Positions 53,974 to 64,000 of a stretch of 64,000 nucleotides of DNA are shown one piece after another (positions within the stretch are counted from its first letter, which is position 1; each line of letters opens with the position of its first letter). Origin of the DNA: Corticium candelabrum (taxonomy: Eukaryota; Porifera; Homoscleromorpha; Homosclerophorida; Plakinidae); the NCBI RefSeq assembly GCF_963422355.1, contig NC_085099.1, forward strand, positions 878,613 to 942,612, read 5' to 3'. Under the pieces are notes generated by a model. The model ran no database searches. It was not told where the DNA came from and saw only the letters and a list, made by a program, of their open reading frames with translations. The translations under genes were made by a program, and so were the position numbers.

Positions 53974-56831
53974 ACTGTAGGAACTATAGGACCTGTAGGC
54001 ATAGTTTAATCCTATTAATGTCATTTGAATGCATCAAAGTTGGTCGTTTATTTTGTTCACTTACTGTTGTTTTTACTTTACAGATACCGAAGGGTTCAGT
54101 ATTGACACTATGGGCACGTATCACGGGTTGTCTCTACAGACTGTAACGGTACTGTTCACTGTTATTTTCATCATTTGTTATTACGTCTTACATAATATCA
54201 TGTTAGGAAAAGGCAGAAAAAGTGCAGCAAAAGACAACAGCTCAACTCGGAGCAATGAGCCCCAACTCCAGGCCCAGTAGACCAAATACTGGTATTTCTG
54301 CAGCAGCAGTATATTGATGTCAACTTGGTTTGTTTGTTATTTCTCCCTTATTTGTCTATCAACTCTCACTTTGCTCACCAATTGATTTACTGTCTTGATA
54401 CATTTGCATGTGCTGTATTGCACTGTATTAGGATTGACATTATGATTGTAGCAACATTTCATAACCACTTTTTTCGTTGCAGGGGGAACAAGCACAGCTC
54501 GATCAAATTTTCCACAGAAGAAAGGAAAAGGTGTTGTTATATGATATTACAACAGTCTACGTTTCTAAGTAAATTCAGTAGTTGTCGTGGAGTCTACTCT
54601 CTCAATAGTTGAGCTACGAAATAAAAAATAAAAATAAAAATAAAAATAAAAATAAAAATAAATAATAAATAATAAATAAATAATAAATAAATAATAAATA
54701 ATAAATAAAAATAAATAATAAAAACCGTGGCTGAACATTATTCCAGGTCATCACAACTGGCAGCACTTACAGAAAACAGTGCTTCTGGATCTACTCGGAT
54801 CCTTTGTAAATTCATGTCTTCTTTCTTGACAGCCGTGATGGTCTAAGTACTTCTGAAGCAGGGTTTGCTTCCGGTACTTGTAATAGACTTTACAAACCAG
54901 ACTGATCTGGTTGAGCACGGCAATAAATAAGAAATAAAGAATGTACCTCTGAGGCAGTGTTTGCCTCCGGTGCTTACGAGAGACCTTACGAACCAGACTG
55001 ATTTGATTGAGCACACATGAATAAATAAATAAATAAATAATAAATGAATAATAAATAAATAATACAGCATGTGTAAACCTTGCATTTATTTGATAACGTT
55101 CCAGTAATTTTTGTTTTCTATTTAACAGATTCTCGAACGCCGATTATTGTGATTCCTGCTGCTCCCACGTCGTTACTTAACATGTTGAATGTCAAAGATT
55201 TTCTTCAGGAGTACAAGTGTGTTGTTGATATTGAAGTAGAGAATGCCACTCTTCATTTTGCTCTATTGCAGGTTTTTATCTAGCGATAAGAAAAAATCAT
55301 CCGGAGCGAAACGAGAAGCAGAGGTGCTAGTGCAACGGAAGAAAGACAGTGGGTCTGTGCTGTATCGTGTTCTAGATAATCCGACCAAACTTAGCCAGCC
55401 GGAATGGTCAGGCTTAGTCGATATGGGGTGGATTGTTTGGATGTTAACTGCACGTTTGTCAGGGATCGTGTTGTTGCCGTGTTCGTTCAAGGTCCTGCTT
55501 GGCAATTCAAAGGGTGGCCTTGGCTGACAACAGATGGATCACCAGTCGACATTTTTGCAAGAGGTCAGCAATTGCATGTGTGTCGTTGATGGTAGAGAAT
55601 GACAGAACTAAATCATAACGTATCAATGTCAACATCAACAATAGTTAAGCTGTAGGAAATACTGTAAATCAAGAAATTTTTGGTAGTGATTTAATTTTGG
55701 TATATTCGGTACAGCTTCAAAATTACTAATTTTAATCGCTACCTAAATTTTGTTTTAAAAAGTTGTACTACGCCTCCTTCCTGGCAGATGGCAAGCAGAT
55801 GTTTGCGAACTTGTAAATCCACATCTGCTGGAAGCAAGGAAGGCCGTCCTTGGCGATGGTGTGGCAATGAAACAATACTGGATGGGTTTTTGGAGATACC
55901 AGGTCGTCAGTATTTGTTACGAATACTCTGGATCGTAGTGTAAAGAATGTTTCAACCAAGTTTGGCAGAGAAATGTTTGGCAGCGGCCTGCAAACCATGC
56001 ACATCTGCATACCTTGCCATCTTTACTCTCTCTTCTTTGTTGTAGTGGCCATACCGCGACGTTTCTGACTGCCTCTTTTGTCGTCACTTTCACTCCAGTC
56101 CTTGTCGATCATCGCATTTGCGCTTGCACATGGGCCAGCGTTGTTGCTCGTCTCCTCGTTGGGATCCGTTAGTCCAAACGTTGTGGGCCAAGGATACTCC
56201 CCCTTCAGGCGGGGATTGGCTGTCGACAACCATTTCAAAAGCCCAGACATTGAGTGCAGTATGCACATGAGCACTCTATTGGCCTCGTATTCCCTTTGCA
56301 GCTGACACTCCAGACATGCAGATGAGTGCTAGTACTACTGGTTCATACCGAAATATAATACACACTGAAATGAAAATCTCAGTGCATACCGAAATTTAAT
56401 CACTACTGAAAATTTCTTGATTTACAGTATGATGGCGTTAGTTGACAGCTTATACAATGATTGTTGGGCATGAATTTTGTGTCTTTGTGTAGTTGAGTAC
56501 ACTGTATTTGTATGATTCTTTTTTTTTTTGTAGTGAAAGCATTTCATTTGAAGTACGAAGGCAACAAAACCGAGCTAAATGTACAGAAATGGAATGTTCA
56601 AGTGCTTGAGGTTTGTTTGTCTTGATTCAAAAAGTAACAATGTTTAGTAATTGTAGATTGTGTCTGTAGGTGTCACAGACAAAACGACATCTTGATCGCG
56701 CTTCAATTTTAAAGTTTTGGGAGATGATGGACAAGTATGTGTTCATTGTTCACAGGGAAGGACAACTATGGTATCATCGTCTCTTATATTGCAGGTTTAT
56801 TTCTAAGAACTTTCCACAACTGAGATACTGA
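50622..56831 (+). CDS. CDC73: Parafibromin (Paf1 complex subunit Cdc73)
   Basis: Nuclear subunit of the Paf1 transcription elongation complex. Exon 1 (50622-50752) reads [18 protein letters not shown], nearly as in vertebrates; exon 2 from about 50823 gives [16 protein letters not shown] and YPLYVQKAV. Later exons give [19 protein letters not shown] (about 52130), [20 protein letters not shown] (about 53490), [12 protein letters not shown] (about 54090), [19 protein letters not shown] (about 55130) and [20 protein letters not shown] (about 55460), the Ras-like C-terminal domain. The final exon ends KNFPQLRY with stop at 56829-56831. Introns hold a SINE, two (TG/CA)n tracts, an A-rich repeat and a TIR element. 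Confidence 0.95.
52227..52740 (+). mobile_element. tRNA-derived SINE flanked by (TG)n on both sides
   Basis: (TG)n 52227-52294, then a tRNA-like head ATAGCTCAGTTGGTTAGAG (A-box at 52302), a B-box-like GTTCAAGTCAC, and the shared body to about 52684, then (TG)n again to about 52740. Best example of insertion into a TG array. Lies in a CDC73 intron just after an exon. Confidence 0.82.
53897..53972. repeat. (CA)n microsatellite
   Basis: Pure CA tract in a CDC73 intron. Confidence 0.95.
54622..55072. repeat. AAATA-type tract and tandem 110-bp repeat
   Basis: 54622-54725 is (AAATA)n and (AATAA)n. Two related segments follow (about 54855-54935 and 54950-55015), each with the words TTGCTTCCGG or TTGCCTCCGG and ACCAGACTGAT.TG.TTGAGCAC, and each next to AATAAATAAA text. 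They look like a duplicated retroelement 3' end. Element not identified. Confidence 0.6.
55659..56430. mobile_element. TIR element in CDC73 intron
   Basis: The left end ACTGTAAATCAAGAAATTTT..TAGTGATT (55661) matches the reverse complement of the right end finishing at 56428, for about 45 bp with a few mismatches. AT lies on each side, possibly a 2-bp target duplication. The 680-bp interior has no transposase I can recognise, so it is probably a non-autonomous DNA transposon. Confidence 0.7.
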
Positions 56832-57123
56832 TCGGGAGTTTGTAATCATTGCTATGGTAGCGTACAGACTTACCAGCCCGTAGGACATTATTTTCTACTG
56901 TACCCTGCACACACGTTACTTGGTCCGATTTAAATTAATTAAAAGAACATGTTGGAGGTAATAGAAGCACAGTGCACTGGTCGGTATGTGGAGACTGACG
57001 AATCTGCTTGCAGTAACTAATTACAATTAATTAATTAAAATTGAATAGAAGTAGTTCTCCCAGAAGTTGTCAAGCTATATCCGGGATACCGTGGCTAGGT
57101 ACTGTACAGTACGTGTTCACATC
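56832..57123. other. Spacer between CDC73 and TSR1
   Basis: 292 bp with TTAATTAA words; CDC73 3' UTR and TSR1 promoter expected. Confidence 0.5.
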
Positions 57124-58365
57124 ATGGGCGATCAGAGACACCGTGCTGGTGCGCTGAAACAGCAGAACAAGGCTCACAAGCATGGAAGACATAAATCCAA
57201 AGGTGCCGCAGAGTCGTTACACAAAGGCAAGCGAACATTTGCATGATAGACACAATGCTGCGAAATTGGCCTGAAAATAGTCACATTTAGGGCGTGTAGC
57301 ATTGAAAACAGCTACAACTAAACGAAAGGTACTCACAAGACGGGAAGACCGGAGAAATCAGGTATCACTCTAATAAGAGAATTAACTTAATTTTATGAGG
57401 ACGATCCAGGTGTACAAATTTAACCAAAAATGCATTGTTTGTTAAATTCTCCTGGTTAGATTCGACAACAGAGGAAACATAAGAGGGCATTAAGTATGGA
57501 GGAGAAGCGAAGCAAGGGAGGTCATGGAGGCTATCCACACATTATTGTGAGGTTTTGTCTCTGCTTGTTTATATCTGCTAGTGTTTGTCTGCTTGCTGGT
57601 CTGTTTGTCCGTCTCTCTATGTATAGACTAGGTGTATTGTCTGTTTTTTGGTAATGCATGCTTGTCATTCACGTTTGCATATTGTGTATGTTATAGGCTG
57701 TCATACCTCTTCATGTCAATGTATCAGATGTCAGTAATGTTTGCAGTCTTTTGATATCTGGAGAAGAAGATTCAATTGTCCACAGCTACCCATCTGGAAG
57801 GACTCTAATGTAAGCTCTTTGTCTTCGATTTTAATGTGATTTACGATTGGATTGTAAGAAATACACTGTGCAGGTGTCCTAAAATGAAGCAACGATTTAC
57901 ACTAGTAATTTGTCCTTATGGAGACCTTCACTCTTGCTTAGATGCTGTGAAGGTGGTTGAGTGTTTGGGTCATAAATTGAGCTATTGGTAACATTTTTTG
58001 TTTAGGTTGCAGACACTTTGCTGTTTGTTTATTTTGTATCAAAAGAGCCTGTGGACTCGTTTGGAGATCTCCTGTTGACATGTTTATTTGCACAAGGCTT
58101 ACCTTCTTCAAGTCATGTAGCTCAGGTATTCTGAATGCTGTTTTGGAGGACATTGATGGTGTGTTAACGTTGATCATGTAATTTGCTTAAATATAGGGCT
58201 TGGATCAAGTTCCTTTGAAGCAGAGAAATGGGCTTAAGAATGTACTGCAACAGACCATTGAAAAGCGGTAGGAATAATATTGAAACAGTGATTGACACAA
58301 ATCCAGTCATGAATGCATGGGTATGTGCTTGTACGCACATGTGCATGCGTGCACACACACACACA

Positions 58366-58430
<65 letters not shown>

Positions 58431-61400
58431 TGTCACTGTGTATATAAATTTCTGTGCTGTTTGTAGCTTTCCAAAGGAGAAGATTCAGCAATTGAATACA
58501 GCAAATGATGGCTCAAAGCTGTTAAGACTAATTAGTATGCACCGATCTAGGCATGTAACATGGAGGGATCGGCGACCTCATTTACTAGCTGAACAAGTCA
58601 CATTTGAGCATCAGTCTGAAAATCAAGTATAGTCTTGCATGATGACAGTTTATATGGTAGGTTGTCGATACTGTTTATAACTCATCTTTTTAGGAGTATG
58701 GAACACTTTGTGTGTCTGGTTACCTCCGTGCTAAGCCATTGTCTGTGAATGGACTTGTTCATCTTCCTGGCATTGGAGACTATCAGATGAGACGTATTGA
58801 TGGTCCAAATGATCCCTGTCCATTGAGCAGATGTTCAGATTTGTCAGCTCTGTTAGAAATGCAGACGGTATAATGAAATCACTTAGATGATGGTCGACGC
58901 AATAATAAATTATGTCATATAGGAGGAGAATGTTGGCATGGAGGAGGATATAAAGGTTTTACAAGAGGCTGATCCTACAATTCAGGTAGTCATCGAATAA
59001 TGGTTGTTTTGGAGCTGACTGAATGATGTGTAGAGAAATTGGTGTTAATTGCTGAGATTTTATACTTTTGTTCTTGTGTGCAAGACATTGACCTTTCTCT
59101 ATTCTATAAAGCTGGTTATGGCGTAGTGCATAAAATAGCATTTCCACTGTGATAGACTTTAGTCTGTAGCATCAGACGAGTTATGATCATTCTTAACTAT
59201 GTACTTTATTCTCACTTACTGGTTGTATGTAGGAGTCAGTACAAAGTGAAGTCATTCCAGATCCAATGGAAGGTGAGCAAACTTGGCCAACCGAAGATGA
59301 ACTGAAAGATGCTGATGGTGCGTGACATTGGAAGAAAATGGACTTGTTGCAACATCATTGTCTTATATTTAGCCAATCGTCATGAAAGGCCTTTGACAAA
59401 GCAAGTTCCAGAGGGAACATCTGATTATCAAGCTGCATGGATTATAGACAGTGCAGATGAGGTTGGCTGTGAATGTGTCATGACAATTTACATACAGATA
59501 GAAGATGCAGTGTACTAATTAGGGAAAGAAACAAACTAAACAACATGCTAAGCTAAAAAGATAACTTCACATTTTCAAAATTTATAGTAATTGAAAGTTT
59601 TAGGGTTTAGATTATTTGACGTACTGTAGGTTTTTGTCAATTTAAATAGCATTTGCTGCTCAAGGCAGGTGCTTCTGATCGCACAACTGGAAATCAGAAT
59701 TTTCACTCTAAAATAGGACGATGTTAATTATCAATTTTTACTTCTCTTCATGTTGACATGATTATCTGATTTAGGAATAGTGGTACGTGAATTCTATTTA
59801 TTCTGTAAGCTGCAGTTGTGACATTAATAAAGAGAGAGTGTGAATGAAACTTTGCAGTGCCTGTAAACAACACTCAATATATGCAAAGCAAAAGCGACAG
59901 CACTTCTGTTTATTGAACATTTAATCAAATAATTAATGTTGTAAATGTTCCTTTCTCTAGGCTGAGAATGAAGAGTCTGAGGAAGAATCGAACTCTAACC
60001 ATCCATTTGAACCTGCTGAAGAGAGCAATGATGAGGTAGGCACAACCATACTATTATAGAACTAATTGTGGTACTAATTACTACAAATTGCAGGATATCG
60101 ATGAGACAATGAGCATGGCTACAGAGGTGATATTAATAATTCAAGTATAGAAAGTATGGTAGATGTGTTTTACTTAATAAGACGGCAGGAGACACTGAAG
60201 AGAACTATGACAGAAATTATGATGAAGAAGAAGAGAGAAGACAGTAAGTCTTGCTATGACGAATGGTCGTTGTGTATGTTTGAAAGCTTTCACATAGGCT
60301 GGAGAAGATAAAGGCAGAGAAAGAGGAGATGCTGTTTCCCGATGAAATGGATACTCCTCTGGATGTGCCAGCAAGAACGCGTTTTAATAAGTTGTTTGTA
60401 TGTTGATTGGTAACTATTTTTATGCAAAAACTGTATGTTTGGTATAGATACCGTGGCTTGAAAAGCTTTCGAACATCATCATGGGATCCTAAAGAAAATC
60501 TGCCTTTCGACTATGCTCGAATTTTTCAATTTGATAATTTTGCTTGTACAAAGAAACGAGTTTTGCAAGATGAAGTGAAAGATGCTGTACTGGTAAGGAT
60601 GGAATATGCTGACCAACAACAGCTGAACAGGCAGAGACAGTCAGTTACAACACATCAACCAAACTTTAAGCTGATAAAAACGAATAAAATGCTCCAAACA
60701 GGCAGATAATCAGATACGAAGACTTTTGAGACAGATAAATAGATAGACAGACAGAATTGACCTTTCCAATTTAGTGTTTTTATCTAGCCTGGTTGGTATA
60801 TCACAATTCACATCATCAATGTTCCCAGTTCATGGGCAGGTACAGTAGTTACAAGTCATCCATTGATATCATCAATCTTGAGTTTCATTTCCCATTAGAA
60901 TCACTGGACAAATCGAAGCCCCTTCCTGTCTTTGGTCTTCTACAACATGAACAGAAGGTATTTGACGTCGGATTCAATGTTGTTTTCATGTTGTTTGTAA
61001 TGACAAGTTTCATTTGTTGTTCTGCTTGTATGGTACTTGCTGACACAATTTTTTGTACACACTCAAATCCTTATGTTTATGCATGTATAATTTTTTGTAC
61101 TATGTTCACAACTGCTGATATGGCACAAGTAAACAGGCATGTGCGCCTATTTGGTGTAATGAGAACCGCTGACAGAAACTTTCATAGATGTCCGTGCTGC
61201 ATTATGTGATAAAGAGACACTCATCGTACACTGCTCCCATAAAGTCAAAGGTAATCATTTTATTTTGATTTGTGTGATGAAGTTGTGTTGTCTAATGAAA
61301 TACTACATAAACTTCTGAAAGTAATTCTGTTGCTGCAGGATGAATTGATATTTCACAGTGGATACAGAAGATTTTCAGCATGTCCTGTTTTTTCACAGCA

Positions 61401-62046
61401 TACTTCAGCTGATAAACATAAAGTTAGAGTTCTTGTGTAAATTCAACTGGCTTTCTACGTTTCTGTGTTTGGTCAGTATGAACGATTTCTTCAAAATGAT
61501 GCTGTCAGTGTGGCAACTGTATTTGCACCCATCGCGTTTCCTCCTATGCCGACGCTTCTCTTCACAGAAGATGCTAAAACTGGTTGACACAGATGTAGAT
61601 AACATTACACAGCTGTATGGTATGTCTGTACGTCATTCTCTTGTAGGAAATTGTTCTCTTGTTGCCACAGGGTCGCTATATCAAGTTAACCCTGACAGGA
61701 TGGTCATCAGGAAGGTTGTGCTTACTGGTCATCCATTTAAGATACACAAGAAGTCGGCTGTCATCCGATACATGTTTTTTGACAGAGGTACGAGTATATC
61801 TGGAGATCACTCACCTGATGAATTACTTTAATTAATGTTTTAAAACCTGTAGTGGCATGTGCATCACTAAGTGTAATATACACAAGGGCTAACCTGGACA
61901 CTCAGTGGGTCACAATTATGAAAATTATCATTTATAATTTGGCCATAGATAGAGCAACTTTTAGCCAAACTTGTTTGCCAGATTCAGTTTGCCCAATGTC
62001 ACACAGTCAACACCCTCTTTACAAATTGCTTGCCATACAGATACTC

Positions 62047-62082
<36 letters not shown>

Positions 62083-62505
62083 CGTGCGTGCGTGTGTGTG
62101 TGGTGTGTTGCTGTAGGTCAATTGGTTAGAGTGCATTTGGAGATTGAAAACATCTGGGACCTTGCAGGGTTATAGGTTCAAGTCACAGTGATGGCGAGCT
62201 ATGGCATAATTTCCTTACGCAAGAAACTTACACACAATTGCTTCTCTCGACTCAGGAGTATAAATGAGTACCTGGTCATTGACTGGGGTGGACATGACCG
62301 CTGGCTTGGCCCTAACATCATGCAGCAGACGGGTACTTGTGGGCCTTGGTGTCCAGTCCCAAAGCTGCACCATAGTCAGTGCCCCTGGATGACTCTGGCC
62401 AAGCTCCAGGTGGATTGTAGCGCATGGAGGCCCTGTCTCTAGAGGCAGGGGAGCTATCTCCGCAACTGACCTTAAGGTTGACGTCATTCATGAATGATTT
62501 ATCCA

Positions 62506-62575
<70 letters not shown>

Positions 62576-62982
62576 AGTGAAGTGGTAATAGGTTATACTT
62601 GTGGTGGCCATTTGATCAGAATAACCTTTGTCCCTCTGTTCATTTCAGTAAATTGTCTTGTCCTTGTGGTGTAGCTGATATTCAATGGTTCAAGCCAGTT
62701 GAACTTCACACAAAGTATGGAAAGCGAGGTCACATCAAGGAGCCCCTCGGTAAGATGTCTATGTTACACATTATTTTCAGCAAGTGTACTGATGAATAGA
62801 ACTGATTTCGTCCAGGAACTCATGGTCATATGAAATGTGTGTTTGATGGTCAACTGAAGGCACAAGATACTGTGTGTATGAACTTATACAAGCGGGTATA
62901 TCCCAAGTGGACTTACACACCAGTCGCACCACAACCACAACACACTCATGACAAAGTAGTAGAAGACAGTGAAATGAACTAA
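57124..62982 (+). CDS. TSR1: Pre-rRNA-processing GTPase-like factor TSR1
   Basis: Cytoplasmic/nucleolar 40S ribosome assembly factor related to Bms1, without GTPase activity in known members. Starts [23 protein letters not shown]. Exons show [10 protein letters not shown] (about 57705), [22 protein letters not shown] (about 57895-58015), the [11 protein letters not shown] and [24 protein letters not shown] blocks (58560, 58715), [20 protein letters not shown] (about 60450), [16 protein letters not shown] (60788), [32 protein letters not shown] (about 61340), [20 protein letters not shown] (about 61690) and [22 protein letters not shown] (about 62690). Ends SEMN, stop 62980-62982. A 59-bp intron (60840-60898) shows how small introns can be here. 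A SINE lies in the intron after 61790. Confidence 0.94.
58355..58425. repeat. (CA)n microsatellite
   Basis: CA tract in a TSR1 intron. Confidence 0.95.
62049..62575 (+). mobile_element. tRNA-derived SINE between (TG)n tracts in TSR1 intron
   Basis: (TG)n 62049-62103, then TGTAGGTCAATTGGTTAGAG (degenerate A-box near 62114), B-box-like GGTTCAAGTCAC near 62175, body with CTCTCGACTCAGGAGTATAA, 3' end TTTATCCATTTG at about 62506, then (TG)n to 62575. About 400 bp; the longest clear copy and the best seed for a consensus. Confidence 0.85.
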
Positions 62983-63002
62983 TACAAGTTCTGTAGTGAT
63001 TC

Positions 63003-64000
63003 TTATGGAAATCCTAGTTTAATAGTTTTAAACAAGCCTTGAATGTTATTTCCCTTGATTGCAGCACGACATGCAGCAATGACTTGTGTTTTTGACTTGC
63101 CAACTCTCAGTCTCCCTGCTCGCTGTATGTACTGGTTAACAACCTTGAGGTGAGACAACAGCTCCATGTGATTTGTACATCGAAGTTTATATCCTGTGAG
63201 TAAATCACGATTGAGATCATATAGCTGAGTATAACCTGTCATCATCCCAGCTATGTCACCCATTAGTCGAGCATCTTCAGCTCGGACAATTAGACTACGG
63301 ATAAGATTTGAATGATCTGCCATCTCTGCAGTCAGCTTCTGTCGTGAAGTATGGAATTCATCCACTTTCTCTAGGACATCACGAAGTCTGACCATTTCAT
63401 CAGGAAACTCTGCAGTCACCTGAAGGTCTTCAATACCAAGAAAAGCAGCCATGGCCTGGATGGTGTCTCCAGCTAGATCCATGTTGTCAGTGTGGATTGT
63501 GATCTGCCCATTGGCCATCTCTATCTTGAGTGGATCGTTAGTTCTTAGACAGATGAAACTGACACTTAGATGATCACTAGTAGCCTGGAGGGGATCGTTT
63601 AATAAAAAACTTTGATTGATCCACATGATCACTCTGCTGACTCGTTCGGTTGTCTGGAAAGTGACGCTAGATTTTGGTGTTGGTATGTCGGCTTCAGGCG
63701 GAGAAAGGGAATAAAGAGTGAAACGTGGTAACTGCCTGGTCAGCTCGAATACATGGAACTGACTACTTGTTCGGTGGCCAACTAGAGCTTTGAGATGAAG
63801 ATCAATTGGAATATCACGTGGTGGGATTATGGGAATGGTTAGATCACTAGCCAGAGCTGATGGTCGAGGATGAGCTACATAGCTTTCTCCTTCAAATATG
63901 CCCTCACCAAAGACCATGACAGACCTTATAATTGTATTATTGGATGTGGCAAGAGAAAGTTGAATGTGTGCTGGCATGTTCTCACTGGCCGCAACAACAG
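63003..64000 (-). CDS. BBS2: Bardet-Biedl syndrome 2 protein, C-terminal part
   Basis: BBSome subunit, ciliary membrane-protein trafficking. The single exon seen is open through the window edge, so the 5' part lies beyond 64000; the ATG at 63977 is internal. Recognised blocks: GEGIFEGESYVAHP, IPIIPPRDIPIDLHLKALVG, QFHVFELTRQLPRF, DLAGDTIQAMAAFLGIEDLQV, MADHSNLIRSLIVRAEDARL, LYDLNRDLLTGYKLRC, and the final QRAGRLRVGKSKTQVIAACR. These match the platform and helical C-terminal domains of animal BBS2 over their full length. It converges on TSR1 with about 20 bp between the stops. Confidence 0.95.
   Translation of the reverse strand, partial: VVAASENMPAHIQLSLATSNNTIIRSVMVFGEGIFEGESYVAHPRPSALASDLTIPIIPPRDIPIDLHLKALVGHRTSSQFHVFELTRQLPRFTLYSLSPPEADIPTPKSSVTFQTTERVSRVIMWINQSFLLNDPLQATSDHLSVSFICLRTNDPLKIEMANGQITIHTDNMDLAGDTIQAMAAFLGIEDLQVTAEFPDEMVRLRDVLEKVDEFHTSRQKLTAEMADHSNLIRSLIVRAEDARLMGDIAGMMTGYTQLYDLNRDLLTGYKLRCTNHMELLSHLKVVNQYIQRAGRLRVGKSKTQVIAACRAAIKGNNIQGLFKTIKLGFP

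Noticed and set aside
60793-61209. 138-aa separate plus-strand protein
   Set aside because: It is a mix of a TSR1 intron and the TSR1 exon containing [12 protein letters not shown]; a short intron at 60840-60898 explains the frame change.

Overview
The window looks like nuclear DNA of an early-branching animal, most likely a sponge. This is inferred from content, not a species identification. Reasons: intron-rich but compact genes (many introns of about 50-150 bp), ciliary genes (BBS2, KIFAP3), a metazoan Golgi golgin, secreted follistatin/Kazal/Ig proteins, tRNA-derived SINEs, several LINE lineages and very abundant TG/CA microsatellites.

Region 1-22,870 holds a tandem array of four same-strand paralogues. 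Genes 2, 3 and 4 start with a signal peptide, then a follistatin-like FOLN-Kazal module, a helical region and one Ig domain. Genes 1 (5' end outside the window), 2 and 3 carry a long period-5 Asn solenoid of the form [VIL]-N-x-[ST]-x, with an N-glycosylation sequon in almost every pentad. Gene 4 has a Ser-Gly-rich tail and a hydrophobic C-terminus instead. All domain-joining introns are phase 1. In genes 1 and 2 the solenoid is built from 420-bp DNA units (140 aa, 28 pentads, exactly seven four-sided coils if it folds as a pentapeptide-repeat helix). I regard this family as the probable undescribed system.

Region 23,400-38,170 holds a golgin-97 (GOLGA1) homologue on the minus strand, head to head with KIFAP3 on the plus strand (97 bp between start codons). 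An antisense LINE with a C-terminal restriction-like endonuclease sits in a KIFAP3 intron. Region 38,600-50,000 holds an acylated SPRY protein, two tandem FYVE-PH genes (one canonical, one degenerate), a tiny spliced poly-Cys/Tyr-motif gene whose intron took up several LINE copies, and an intronless type I receptor-like protein with PI3K/Grb2-type tyrosine motifs. Region 50,600-64,000 holds housekeeping genes: CDC73 (Paf1 complex), TSR1 (40S ribosome assembly) and the C-terminal half of BBS2, which meets TSR1 tail to tail with about 20 bp between stops.

Transposable elements show clear target patterns: the endonuclease-bearing LINE copies border (TCTG)n arrays in both orientations, and tRNA-SINE copies begin inside (TG)n arrays. 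A foldback MITE, a TIR element inside CDC73, a broken THAP domain and a LINE/zinc-finger remnant complete the repeat content. About 3 kb (6,900-9,900) and several shorter gaps contain nothing I can recognise.
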